Shown here one piece after another: positions 10,401-21,200 of a stretch of 64,000 nucleotides of DNA. Below the pieces are notes generated by a model. It was not told the DNA's origin. It worked only from the letters and a program-made list of their open reading frames with translations, and ran no database searches. Origin of the DNA: Pseudomonas sp. PICF141 (GTDB taxonomy: Bacteria; Pseudomonadota; Gammaproteobacteria; Pseudomonadales; Pseudomonadaceae). The position numbers and the translations under genes are program-made. How positions within the stretch are numbered: the first letter of the stretch is position 1; each line of letters begins with the position of its first letter. Where the stretch lies: assembly GCF_002286815.1 (NCBI RefSeq), contig NZ_MUNM01000054.1, positions 1-64,000 on the forward strand, given 5' to 3'.

Positions 10401-13400
10401 TGCCGCTGACCGCCAACGGCAAACTGGACAAGCGTGCCTTGCCGGCGCCGGGGTTGGTCACGCAGCAATTTGTTGCCCCGGTGGGCGAGGTCGAACAGAA
10501 GCTTGCCGCCATCTGGGCCGATGTCCTGAAGCTTGAACAGGTGGGCAGTACCGACAATTTCTTCGAGCTGGGCGGCGATTCGATCCTTAGCCTGCAAATC
10601 ATTGCCCGGGCCAAACGCCAGGGCATCAAGCTGAGCCCCAAGCAACTGTTCGAGAAGCAAAGCATCGGCCAGTTGGCGGCGGTGGCCAAACTGATCGAGA
10701 GCAAACCGGCCGCCAGCGTCGTGCAGAAGGTCAGCGGCGAGCTGCCGTTGTTGCCGATCCAGGCCCGCTTCTTCCAGACCGACATTCCCCAGCGTCATCA
10801 CTGGAACCAGTCGGTGATGCTGCAACCGCAAATCCCCCTCGACGCGATGCATCTCAGCAACGCATTGGCCGCCCTGATCGAGCAGCACGATGCGCTGAAC
10901 CTGAGTTTCCAGGCGTCGGGCGAGACTTGGCAAGCGACGTTCCAGACGCAGCGCCACACAGACCTGTTGTGGGTGCGGGCGCTGGACGACCTGGCCGATT
11001 TGCCCGCGCTGGCCACCGAAGCCCAGCGCAGTCTCGACTTACAACAGGGCCGGCTGGTGCGCGCGGTGCTGGTGAACCTGCCTGATGGTGCGCAACGTTT
11101 GCTGCTGGTGATCCATCATCTGGTGGTGGATGGCGTGTCCTGGCGAGTACTGCTGGAGGATTTGCAGCAGGCTTACACCGCGTCGGCGGCGGGCAAGACG
11201 ATGGTCCTGCCGGGCAAAAGCAGTTCGCTTCAGGCCTGGGCCCAACACCTGCACCGTTACGGGCAAAGCGATGCCTTGAACGCCGAGCGCGATTACTGGC
11301 AGCGCACGCTGGAGGGCGGTAACAGCGACTTGCCGAGGGACTTCCCCGAGACCGTCCAGACTCGTCGCCAAGCCGCTCGGGCCACTTCTCGCCTGAACAA
11401 GACACTGACCCACGCACTGCTCAAAGTGGCGCCGGCCGCCTATCGCACCCAGATCAACGACTTGCTGCTGACGGCCCTGGCGCGGGTGTTGTGCGACTGG
11501 AGCGAACAGGATTCGGTGCTGATCCAGCTCGAAGGCCACGGCCGCGAAGACCTGTTCGACGACCTCGATTTGAGTCGCACCGTCGGTTGGTTCAGTAGCC
11601 TGTTTCCGGTGCGTCTGACCCCACAGGCAGAGCCGGGCACTTCGCTGTGCGCAATCAAGGAACAACTGCGAGCCGTGCCGGGCAAAGGCATCGGCTACGG
11701 CGTGCTGCGCTACCTCGCGGGCTTCGAACCGCTGCGTGATCTGCCGCGACCGCGCATCACCTTCAACTACCTGGGCCAGTTCGACGGTGCGTTCAGTGTC
11801 GCTGACGGCGCACTGTTGGTACCGGCCGCCGAAAGCACTGGCGAGCATCAGGACGATGATGCGCCCTTGGGCAACTGGCTGAGTGTCGATGGCCAGGTCT
11901 ACGGCGGCGAGCTGGAATTGAGCTGGACGTTCGGCCAAGGCATGTACCGCCCGCAAACCATTCAGGCGCTGGCCGATGCCTATGGCCATGAACTGGAACG
12001 GCTGATCGAACATTGCACTGGCGGTGAGCATGCCGGGGTCACGCCCTCGGATTTCAATCTGGTGCGCCTGACGCAAGCGCAACTGTCGGCGCTGCCGGTG
12101 CCGGCACGAGAGATCAGCGATCTGTATCCGTTGTCGCCGATGCAACAGGGCATCCTGTTCCATAGCCTCAACGAGCCGGACGGCCCGGCCTACACCAACC
12201 AGTTGCGGGTCGATGTGCAGCAGTTGGACACCGAGCGTTTCCGCCAGGCCTGGCAACAGACGCTGGAGGCCCATGAGATTCTGCGCACGGTATTCGTCTG
12301 GCCCGAGGACGCCGATGCGCCGGTGCAGATTGTAAGGCAGACGGTGCAGATGCCCATGACCGTGCAAGACTGGCGCGGTCGTGATGACCTTCACGCAGCG
12401 CTCGATCAGTTGGCTCGGGAGGATCTGGCCGCCGGTTTCGAGCTGGACCAGGCGCCGCTGTTGCGTGTGTTGCTGGTGCGAACCGGTGAGGCGCAGCATC
12501 ACTTGATCTACACCAGCCATCACATCTTGATGGATGGCTGGAGCACCTCGCAGTTGTTCGGCGAGGTGTTGCAACGCTATGCCGGCATGACCCCGGCGGC
12601 GACTCCGGGGTGCTATCGCGATTACATTGAATGGCTGGGGCAGCGCGACGTTCAGGCCAGTCGCGCGTTCTGGACATCGGCGTTGGTTGACCTACAAGAG
12701 CCGACCCACCTGGCCAGCGCCATGCCGGTCAGCCAGGCGCCGGCCAGCGGTTATGCCGATTACCGGCATGTGTTCAGCGAACAGCAGACCGGCGATCTGA
12801 ACCGCTTCGCCCGCGAACAGAAAGTCACCCTCAATAGCCTGATGCAAGCCGCGTGGCTGGTGCTGTTGCAGCGCTATACCGGCCAGGACACGGTGGCTTT
12901 CGGCGCGACGGTGGCCGGTCGGCCAACGGACTTGCCCGGTGTTGAGCAGCAAATCGGCCTGTTCATCAATACCTTGCCGGTGGTGGCTGCGCCGTCCGCC
13001 GAGATCCCGGTCGGCCAATGGATTCAGCAAGTGCAGCGCCTCAACCTGGCCCTGCGCGAACATGAGCACACGCCGCTCTACGATATCCAGCGCTGGGCGG
13101 GGCAGGGCGCGCTGTTCGACAGTATTCTGGTGTTCGAGAACTACCCCATGGCCGAAGCGCTGGCCCAAGGCTCGGCCACCGGTCTCGAGTTCTCCACCCT
13201 CTCGCGTCAAGAGCAAACGAACTATCCGTTGACGCTGGTGGCGGTTACCGGTCGTGAGTTGACCCTGGGCTTGAGCTTCGATCAGGCCTGTTTCGATCAC
13301 TCCACCATCGCCGACCTGAGCACCCAGATCGAAGGCCTGATGATGCAATTCATGGCGGATGCTTCGCAGCCTCTGGGCGCGTTGCAACTGCTGGACGGCG

Positions 13401-15274
13401 CACCGCGCCAAGTGGCGGTCGACTGGGGCAAGGCTGCGATCACGGCGCTGGATTCGCGCAACGTGGTCGAGCGGATCGATGCGCAGGTACAACGCCGACC
13501 GCAGGCCGCGGCGGTGTTGTTTGCCGAGCAGACTCTCGATTACCACACCCTGGACGCCCGGGCCAATCGATTGGCGCACAAACTGCAAACGCTGGGCGTG
13601 GGGCCGGAAGTGCGGGTGGGCGTGTGCATGCGCCGCACCCCGGACATGCTGGTCGGGCTGCTGGCGATCCTCAAGGCCGGCGGTGCCTACGTGCCGCTGG
13701 ACCCGGAGTATCCGCAAGAGCGCTTGCTGCACATGCTCGAAGACAGTTGCGCGGCAGTGCTGCTGACCGAAGCCGCGTTGCAGACGATGTTGCCCGAGGC
13801 GTTGCCGGCGCAAGTGCTGTTGGTCGAAGAGGGCGCCGAATGGCTTGCCGGGTATCCGTCCACGGCGCCTGTTTGCCGCATCGTGGCGCAGAACCTGGCC
13901 TACGTGATTTACACCTCCGGCTCCACCGGCAAACCCAAAGGCGTGGCGATTACCCACGCTAACCTCGCGGCGCTGATCCAGTGGTCGCAGGGTGTTTACC
14001 GCGAAGAGCAACTGCGTGGCGTGCTGGCTTCGACCTCGATCTGCTTCGACCTGTCGGTGTGGGAGATTTTCGTCACGTTGGCCAGCGGCGGTTGCATGGT
14101 GCTGGCGGACAACGCCCTGGCGCTGTCCGAGTTGCCGGCCCGTGAGCGCGTGACGCTGATCAACACCGTGCCGTCGGCGATTGCCGCGCTGCAACGAGCC
14201 GGGCAGATCCCGGCGTCGGTCACCACCATCAATCTGGCCGGCGAGCCGCTCAAGCAGACGCTGGTCGATACGCTGTACGCCAGCACCTCGGTCAAGGAGG
14301 TCTATGACCTGTACGGGCCGTCGGAAGACACCACCTATTCGACCTTCACCCTGCGCACCGCCAACGGCCGGGCGAACATCGGGCGGCCGCTGGACAACAC
14401 CGTGGCCTACCTGCTCGACAGCCAGTTGCAAGTGTTGCCGGCAGGGCTGACGGCCGAGTTATACCTGGCCGGTGCCGGTGTGACCCGAGGTTATCTGCTG
14501 CGTCCCGGCCTGACTGCTGAACGCTTCGTACCGAACCCGTTCGCCATTAATGGTGAGCGGTTGTATCGCACCGGCGATCTGGTGCGACAGGGGCCAGACG
14601 ACAGGATCGAGTACATCGGTCGTGCCGACCATCAGGTGAAGATTCGCGGCTTCCGCATCGAGCTGAGCGAGATCGAAGCCCGATTGCTGGAACAGCCCGA
14701 GGTGCGCGAAACCGTGGTGCTGGCGCAGGAGGGCGCGGCGGGCAAGCATCTGCATGCCTACGTAGTAGCGAGCCAACCGGGCAATTTATCGTTGGGCGAA
14801 ACCCTGCGGGCAGCCCTGGCCAGTCGTTTACCGGCGCACATGCTGCCGAGCCATCTGCACGTGATCGACGCGCTGCCGCTGACGCCCAATGGCAAGCTCG
14901 ACCGCAAGGCCCTGATGGCGCTGGGCGGCCATCCGACGCCGCAGCGTTACGAAGCGCCGCGCACCGATCTGCAATGGGCGGTGGCGACCGTCTGGCAAGA
15001 GGTACTGGACGTCGAGCGCGTCGGCCTGACGGACAACTTCTTCCAGTTGGGCGGACATTCGTTGCTGGCGACGCTGGTGGTGACCCGGATCAAGGAACGG
15101 CTGGGTGACAAGGTGCCGCTCAAGGAATTGTTCGAAGCCGATACCCTGCAAACGTTCTGCACCCGCATCGAAGCGTTGCGCGTCGATTTATCACCGGTTC
15201 AGGACGAATTGGCTAAATCCCTGGAGGCCCTCAAACGTCTATCCCTCGATGATCTGGAAAAACTGATTTCTTGA
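7451..15274 (+). CDS. Pyoverdine NRPS 2: C-A(Asp)-T-E-C-A(Ala)-T
   Basis: A two-module synthetase of 2607 residues. Module 1: LCL-type C with His182-His183, A domain (TSGSTG near 651), carrier Ser1044 in GGDS, and epimerase with HHLVVDG at 1222, EGHGRE and NYLGQFD. Its code reads D-L-T-K-I-G-H-V-G-K, aspartate; the SyrP-like enzyme upstream makes D-beta-hydroxy-Asp the likely residue. Module 2: a C domain of the type that follows epimerases (SPMQQGILFH, HHILMDGW at 1690), A domain with YTSGSTG at 2154, carrier Ser2537 in GGHS, no E. Its code D-L-W-N-N-A-L-T-Y-K differs at one position from the alanine code DLFNNALTYK, so L-Ala is predicted. It starts 10 bases after GGAGG and overlaps NRPS 1 by 4 bp. 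Confidence 0.92.
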   Translation: MSGNRAERIAKRFVGLPLEQRRLFLARLREEGKDFSLLPLPVSRHDCAVIPLSFAQQRLLFLWQLDPQSAAYNMAAGLRLHGQLNEAALLRSFDHLVARHEVLRTVFQTDNDPPSQIILDQQSVPLQRVDLSTVAVQEREAELARQVQEAAAQPFDLLHGPLLRASLFRLADDEHVLIVSMHHIVSDGWSMDVMVKEFVQCYQAFSLERAPQLPALPLQYADYAIWQRRWLEAGEGERQLDYWRQQLGEEHPLLDVAADFPRPLTQSFEGQTLSFDFGADLSRQLNGFARTQGISLFMLVLAGFSLFLSRLGGERDIRVGVPNANRGRSEVEGLIGFFVNTQVLRCQVDERGSFVDLLARVREASFGAQAHQELPFEQLVDELVPERTLGHNPLFQAKFNQNVGMQTQRAMNLPGLSVTEYPLDKAGTHFDLALDITDDGTLIHGQMTYASDLYRHSTIEGFIPTLLGLFRALLSAPQAPLHSLATTSVQPVLAPRQPAESVLQQWDRQVVAQPEALAARCLERTLSFQTLDQDANRLAHYLRAQGVQNGQPVAVLMERSLEWLTCVLGVIKAGAVYMPLDVKAPAARLQQMLAGSQAKVLLCAAGDARESSLAVAGCQGLAFAPERWQDQPATKPSLSVSADAAAYVIHTSGSTGQPKGVLVSHGALASYVRGALERLALEPAASMALVSTIAADLGFTVLFGALCSGRLLHVLPEELGFDPDRFADYMAEHQVGALKIVPGHLAALMQASRAADVLPQHALIVGGEACSPALLEQVRRLKPGCRFINHYGPSETTVGVLTHELKDLDSGARSVPVGRPLSGAHVYVLDDVLNAVADQVAGELYIGGDSVALGYLGQPGLTAERFLPDPFGAIGARVYRSGDRVRRNRQGALEFIGRADDQVKVRGYRVEPAEVARVVLGLNGVSEAAVLALPLDGDEARLQLVAYCVAAPDLALNVDALRQQLQACLPEYMVPAQIVVLERLPLTANGKLDKRALPAPGLVTQQFVAPVGEVEQKLAAIWADVLKLEQVGSTDNFFELGGDSILSLQIIARAKRQGIKLSPKQLFEKQSIGQLAAVAKLIESKPAASVVQKVSGELPLLPIQARFFQTDIPQRHHWNQSVMLQPQIPLDAMHLSNALAALIEQHDALNLSFQASGETWQATFQTQRHTDLLWVRALDDLADLPALATEAQRSLDLQQGRLVRAVLVNLPDGAQRLLLVIHHLVVDGVSWRVLLEDLQQAYTASAAGKTMVLPGKSSSLQAWAQHLHRYGQSDALNAERDYWQRTLEGGNSDLPRDFPETVQTRRQAARATSRLNKTLTHALLKVAPAAYRTQINDLLLTALARVLCDWSEQDSVLIQLEGHGREDLFDDLDLSRTVGWFSSLFPVRLTPQAEPGTSLCAIKEQLRAVPGKGIGYGVLRYLAGFEPLRDLPRPRITFNYLGQFDGAFSVADGALLVPAAESTGEHQDDDAPLGNWLSVDGQVYGGELELSWTFGQGMYRPQTIQALADAYGHELERLIEHCTGGEHAGVTPSDFNLVRLTQAQLSALPVPAREISDLYPLSPMQQGILFHSLNEPDGPAYTNQLRVDVQQLDTERFRQAWQQTLEAHEILRTVFVWPEDADAPVQIVRQTVQMPMTVQDWRGRDDLHAALDQLAREDLAAGFELDQAPLLRVLLVRTGEAQHHLIYTSHHILMDGWSTSQLFGEVLQRYAGMTPAATPGCYRDYIEWLGQRDVQASRAFWTSALVDLQEPTHLASAMPVSQAPASGYADYRHVFSEQQTGDLNRFAREQKVTLNSLMQAAWLVLLQRYTGQDTVAFGATVAGRPTDLPGVEQQIGLFINTLPVVAAPSAEIPVGQWIQQVQRLNLALREHEHTPLYDIQRWAGQGALFDSILVFENYPMAEALAQGSATGLEFSTLSRQEQTNYPLTLVAVTGRELTLGLSFDQACFDHSTIADLSTQIEGLMMQFMADASQPLGALQLLDGAPRQVAVDWGKAAITALDSRNVVERIDAQVQRRPQAAAVLFAEQTLDYHTLDARANRLAHKLQTLGVGPEVRVGVCMRRTPDMLVGLLAILKAGGAYVPLDPEYPQERLLHMLEDSCAAVLLTEAALQTMLPEALPAQVLLVEEGAEWLAGYPSTAPVCRIVAQNLAYVIYTSGSTGKPKGVAITHANLAALIQWSQGVYREEQLRGVLASTSICFDLSVWEIFVTLASGGCMVLADNALALSELPARERVTLINTVPSAIAALQRAGQIPASVTTINLAGEPLKQTLVDTLYASTSVKEVYDLYGPSEDTTYSTFTLRTANGRANIGRPLDNTVAYLLDSQLQVLPAGLTAELYLAGAGVTRGYLLRPGLTAERFVPNPFAINGERLYRTGDLVRQGPDDRIEYIGRADHQVKIRGFRIELSEIEARLLEQPEVRETVVLAQEGAAGKHLHAYVVASQPGNLSLGETLRAALASRLPAHMLPSHLHVIDALPLTPNGKLDRKALMALGGHPTPQRYEAPRTDLQWAVATVWQEVLDVERVGLTDNFFQLGGHSLLATLVVTRIKERLGDKVPLKELFEADTLQTFCTRIEALRVDLSPVQDELAKSLEALKRLSLDDLEKLIS

Positions 15275-15286
15275 GGGGAACAACGC

Positions 15287-18200
15287 GTGCAAGAGTTAAT
15301 CGAGTCGGTAGGACAACTTTCGGCTAAGCAAAGAAAGGCTCTGGCGGTTCTGCTCAAGCAGAAGGGCGTCAACCTTTTTGAGATTGCCCCGGTTTTCAAG
15401 CGCACGGCTGAAGAACCGTTGTTGCTGTCCTACGCTCAGCAGCGCCAGTGGTTTCTCTGGCAATGGGCACCGCACAGCGCGGCCTACAACATCCCCACGG
15501 CCCTGCGTTTGCAGGGCCCGCTGGATGTGGCCGCGTTGCAGCGCAGCGTCCAGGCGCTGATTGAACGTCACGAAACCTTGCGCACGGTGTTCACTCAAGA
15601 CGCCGGGCACCCCTTGCAAACGATCCTGCCCGCAGGATCGTTTGCCCTGGATATTCACACGCTGAGCCCTGAACTGGCGGCAAACCCGCAGGCGTCGATC
15701 CAGGCCTTCGTCCAGACCCAGAGCCAGCAAGCTTTCGATTTGCAGACCGGCCCGCTGTTGCGCGCGGCCCTGCTGCAAGTCGCCCCGCAGGATCACGTAC
15801 TGGTGTTGACCCTGCACCACATCGTGTCGGACGGTTGGTCGTTGCAGGTGATGATCGAGGAACTGGTGCAGTTGTATGCCGGTTTCAACCTCGGGCATGA
15901 CGCCGGGCTGCCGGCCTTGCCGATTCAATACGCCGACTACGCTTTGTGGCAGCGGCAATGGATGGAGGCCGGCGAACAGGAACGTCAACTGGCCTACTGG
16001 CAACACAAGCTCGGCGGCGAGCAACCGGTGCTGGAGTTGCCCACCGACCGCCCGCGTCCAGTGGAACAGAGCTTTGCCGGCGCCAGTCACAACCTGATTC
16101 TGGACCCGACCCTGAGCGACAGCCTCAAGGCCTTCGCCCGACGGGAAAACGTCACGCTGTTCGTGCTGTTGCTGGCCTCGTTCCAGGCCTTGTTGCACCG
16201 CTACAGCGGCCAGGCCGACATCCGCGTCGGTGTGCCGGTGGCCAACCGCGGACGCGTGGAGATCGAGCGTCTGATCGGTTTTTTCGTCAACACCCAAGTA
16301 CTCAAGGCGGACGTCGACGGCCAAGCCAGCTTCATCGATCTGCTGCGCCAGGTTCGGCAAACCGCCCAGGAAGTCCAGGCGCATCAGGACCTGCCGTTCG
16401 AACAACTGGTGGAAGCCCTGGAGCCGGGACGCAGCCTGAGTCACAGCCCGTTGTTCCAGGTGATGTTCAATCACCAGGCGGAAAGCCGGATCAGTCTCGA
16501 GACGCGGTTGAACGGCTTGAGCATCGAACCGCTGGAATGGCAAAGCGCAACCGCGCAGTTCGACCTGGTGCTGAACACCACCGAACAGGCCCATGGCATT
16601 GAAGCGGTGCTCAAGTACGCCACCGACCTGTTCGAAGCTTCGACCATCGAACGCCTGGCGCAGCACTGGCGCAACCTGCTGCAGGCGATCGTTCAGGACC
16701 CGCCCCAGCGCATTGCCCAACTGCCGGTGCTCGATGACGCGCAGCAACAGCAACTGCTCGCGCACTGGAACCCGAGCCCGGTGATGCACCCGGTCAGCCA
16801 ATGCATTCATCAGTTGATCGAGGTTCAGGCCGAGCGTCATCCGCAGGCGCCGGCGGTGGTGTTCGCCGGGCAACGGCTGACATACGCCGAACTCAATCAA
16901 CAGGCTAACCAATGGGCGCATCAGCTGATCGCCCGTGGCGTGGGCCCCGATGTGCGAGTGGGCGTGGCGGTGGAGCGTTCGCTGGACATGATCGTAGCCA
17001 TTGTCGCGGTGCTGAAGGCCGGCGGTGCTTATGTACCGCTGGACCCGAGCTACCCCGACGACCGTTTGCGCTACATGATCGAGGACAGCGGCATCGAGCT
17101 GTTGCTGACCCAGGGACATCTGCGGGCGCAGCTGCCAATTCCGCCGGGGCTGGCCTGTCTGGACTTGAATCAACCACCGCCGGACAGCAGCACGGCCAAT
17201 CCTCCTTGCCGCACCACTGCAGACAATCTCGCGTATGTGATTTACACCTCCGGTTCCACCGGCAAGCCCAAAGGCGCGTTGCTGCCCCATGGCAATGTCA
17301 TTCGCTTGTTCAGCGCCACCGATCACTGGTTCGGTTTCGGCCCCGAGGACAGCTGGACCCTGTTCCATTCCTACGCGTTCGATTTCTCGGTCTGGGAAAT
17401 TTTCGGCGCGCTGCTTCACGGCGGCAAACTGGTGGTGGTGCCCCACGACGTCACCCGTTCGCCGGAAGAGTTCTACACCTTGCTCTGCGATGAACAAGTC
17501 ACCGTTCTGAACCAGACGCCATCGGCGTTCAAACCGCTGATGCAAGTGGCCAGTGCCTCGTCGCGCAACCATGCGCTGCGTTACGTGGTGTTTGGCGGTG
17601 AAGCGCTGGAAGTGCAGAGCCTGCGCCCCTGGTTCGAGCGTTTCGGTGATCGCGCGCCGACCCTGATCAACATGTACGGCATCACCGAAACCACCGTGCA
17701 TGTGACTTACCGGCCGCTGTCCATGGCGGACTTGCAGCACAGCCACAGCAGCCCGATCGGCGCGCCGATTGTCGACCTGTCGTGGTACTTGCTCGATGAG
17801 GCGCTGAACCTGGTGCCCCAAGGGTGCATCGGCGAGTTGTACATCGCCGGGGCCGGGCTTGCGCGGGGGTATCTGAACCAGCCAGGCATGAGCGCCACCC
17901 GGTTCGTACCGGATCCGTTCAATGCTGTGGCCGGCGAACGCCTGTACCGCACCGGCGACTTGGCACGGCTGCGCGGCGACGGGGTGGTCGAATACATCGG
18001 CCGTATCGACCATCAGGTGAAGATTCGCGGTTTCCGTATCGAACTGGGGGAAATCGAAACCCGATTGCTCAAGCATGACGCGGTGCGTGAAGCCGTGGTG
18101 CTAGCGGTCGATGGGCTCAGTGGGCAGCAACTGGCCGCGTGGATCGTGCCGAGCGAGCCACTGGACGCGGAGGCCCATGGCGGCTTGCGCGATTCGATCA

Positions 18201-21200
18201 AGGCGCAATTGCGTGAAAGCCTGCCGGACTACATGGTGCCGGTCAGCTGGGCATTCCTCGAACGCCTGCCGCTGACGGCCAACGGCAAGCTCGATCGCAA
18301 GCAGCTGCCCAACCCCGATGTGAGCCTGGTGCAAGAGGCTTACGCGGCACCGCGCAGCGAACTCGAACAGCGTTTGGCCGAGATATGGCAGGACGTGCTG
18401 AAAGTCGAGCGGGTCGGTCTCAACGACAACTTCTTCGAACTGGGCGGCGATTCGATCATCTCGATTCAAGTGGTCAGCCGGGCGCGTCAGGCGGGCATCC
18501 GCTTCTCGCCCAAGGACATCTTCCAGCACCAGACCGTTCAACGCCTGGCCACCGTCGCGCAGCAGAGCGATGCGGTGCAGGCGATGCAAGGTGATGTGCT
18601 CGGCGCGGCCGTGCTGACCCCGATTCAACAGTATTTTTTCGCCACCGACATTCCCCAGCGTCAGCACTGGAACCAGTCGATCCTGCTCACCCCGGCCGAA
18701 CCTCTGCAAGCGGCTGCGCTGGAGCAGGCCCTGGAACACCTGCAACGACATCACGATGCCTTGCGTCTGCGCTATCGCCAGACCGCAGGTGGCTGGGCGC
18801 AAGAACATGCCGCCGTCGATCAGCCAAACGCACTGCTGCGCACTGTGGCGTTGGCAGACAGCGAGGCCTTGCCGGCGCTGTGCCTGGAGCTGCAGCGCAG
18901 CCTGAACCTGAGCGACGGTCCGTTGATCCGCGCGGCTCTGGTGGATTTGCCCGATGCCAGCCAGCGACTGTTGCTGGTGATCCATCATCTGGTAGTCGAT
19001 GGCGTGTCGTGGCGGATCCTGCTCGAAGACCTGCAAACCGCCTATCAGCAACTGAGCGCTGGCTCGCCGTTGCGCCTGCCGGCCAAGACCACGGCGTTCA
19101 AGGATTGGGGCGAACGCCTGCAAGGTCATGCGCGCAGCGCCGGGCTGGAAACCGAGCTGAATTACTGGCGCGAGCAACTGGCCGAAGCACCGGCGGACTT
19201 GCCGCTGGACAACCCTGATGGACAACTGCAGAACCGTTTCGAGCGCAGCGTCGATACCCGTCTGGATGCCGAGCGCACCCGCCAATTGCTGCAACAGGCG
19301 CCGGCGGTGTATCGCACTCAGGTCAACGATTTGCTGTTGACCGCGCTGGCTCGGGTGTTGTGTGAGTGGACCGCCTCCGACAGCGCCCTGGTGCAGCTCG
19401 AAGGGCATGGCCGCGAAGACTTGTTCGACGACCTCGACCTCAGCCGTACCGTGGGCTGGTTCACCAGCATGTTCCCGGTGCGCCTGACTCCGCAGGCCAG
19501 CCTCGAAGCGTCCATCAAGGGCATCAAGGAACAACTGCGCTCGATCCCCAACAAAGGCATCGGCTATGGGTTGCTGCGTTATCTGGGCAGCGACGCTGCG
19601 CAGGCGGCCCTGAGCGGCGTGTCCCAACCCAAGGTGACGTTCAATTACCTGGGGCAGTTCGATAACAACTTCGACGAAGGCGCCCTGTGGGTGCCGGCCA
19701 CCGAAGACAAGGGCGCCGGGCAGGACGAACAGGCGCCGATGAGTAACTGGCTGACCATCGACGGCCGCGTCTACCAGGGGCAATTGAGCCTGACCTGGAC
19801 CTACAGCGCTGACGTGTTCGAAGAGGCGACCATCAACGCCCTGGCCCGCGCCTATGAAGTGGCGCTGGGTGAGTTGATCGAGCATTGCCTGAGTCATCCG
19901 AGCGGCGGCCTGACCCCTTCCGATGTGCCATTGGCCGGGTTATCCCAAGCGCATCTGGACAGCCTGCCAATCGCCGCGCAGCGGATCGAGGACATTTACC
20001 CGCTGGCGCCGATGCAGCAGGGCATTCTGTTCCACAGCTTGTACGACGCCGACGCCAGCGCTTACGTCTATCAGATGCTGCTGGATATCGACGGGCTGGA
20101 TGTACCGCGCTTTCAGCAAGCCTGGCAGCGGGTGGTGGACCGTCATGAAGTGCTGCGCGCCGGTTTCATCTGGGGCCGCGACGGCCTCGATACTCCGTTG
20201 CAGGTGATCTATCGCCAGCTGACCCTGGAAATGCCGGAAGTGGATGTGCGCGCCGAACCGGACCTGCAAACCGTGCTCGAGGCCCGTGCCTTGGCCGATC
20301 GCGAACGCGGTTTCGACTTGCAGAATCCGCCGCTGCTGCGCCTGTGCCTGCTGCGCACCGACGATGACCGTCATCGCCTGATCTTCACCTGCCACCACAT
20401 TCTCATGGACGGCTGGAGCAACTCGCGGATGTTTGGCGAAGTGCTGCAGGATTACGCCGGGCATCCGGTGCCGAGTGCCCAAGGCCGATATCGCGACTTC
20501 CTGGCCTGGCTGCAACGCCAGGACAAGGACGCGGCGCAAGCCTTCTGGTGCGGGCAGTTGGCCGAACTGGACGAGCCGACGCGGCTGGCCTCGGCCTGCC
20601 ACGGGCAAACCGCGCCCGGCCCCGGCAAAGGCGTGCATAAGCTGACCTTTGACGCCGCCTTCACCCAGCGCCTCAACGGTTTCTCGCGCCAGCAGCAAGT
20701 GACGCTTAACAGCTTGGTGCAAGCTGCGTGGCTGTTGGTATTGCAGCGCTATACCGGGCAGAGCAGTGTCGCGTTCGGCGCGACGGTGTCCGGTCGCCCG
20801 GTGGACCTGCCGGGTATCGAGCAACAGTTGGGCCTGTTCATCAATACCCTGCCGGTGATCGCCAGCCCGCAAGCGACCTGCAGTGTCCGCGACTGGGTGC
20901 GCAGCGTGCAGGACAAGAACCTGCTGCTGCGCGATTACGAGCAGACGCCGTTGCAAGACATCCAACGGCTGGCCGCGCTCAACGGCGAAGCGTTGTTCGA
21001 CACCTTGCTGGTGTTCGAAAACTACCCGGTGTCCGACACCCTGGAGGCCAATCCAGGTGGACTGCGTTTCAGCGGTCTCGAACACCGTGAGCAAACCAAC
21101 TACGGCCTGACGCTGATCGCCGGTGCCGGCGAGGTGTTGAGCCTGGACTTCAACTACCTCACCGAGCACTTCGCCGAGCGCAGCATTGTCGGCCTGGCCC

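Noticed and set aside
15296..18076. 926-residue minus-strand reading frame inside NRPS 3
   Set aside because: Antisense to a C-A module with perfect motifs; its composition is that of a reverse-complement shadow.
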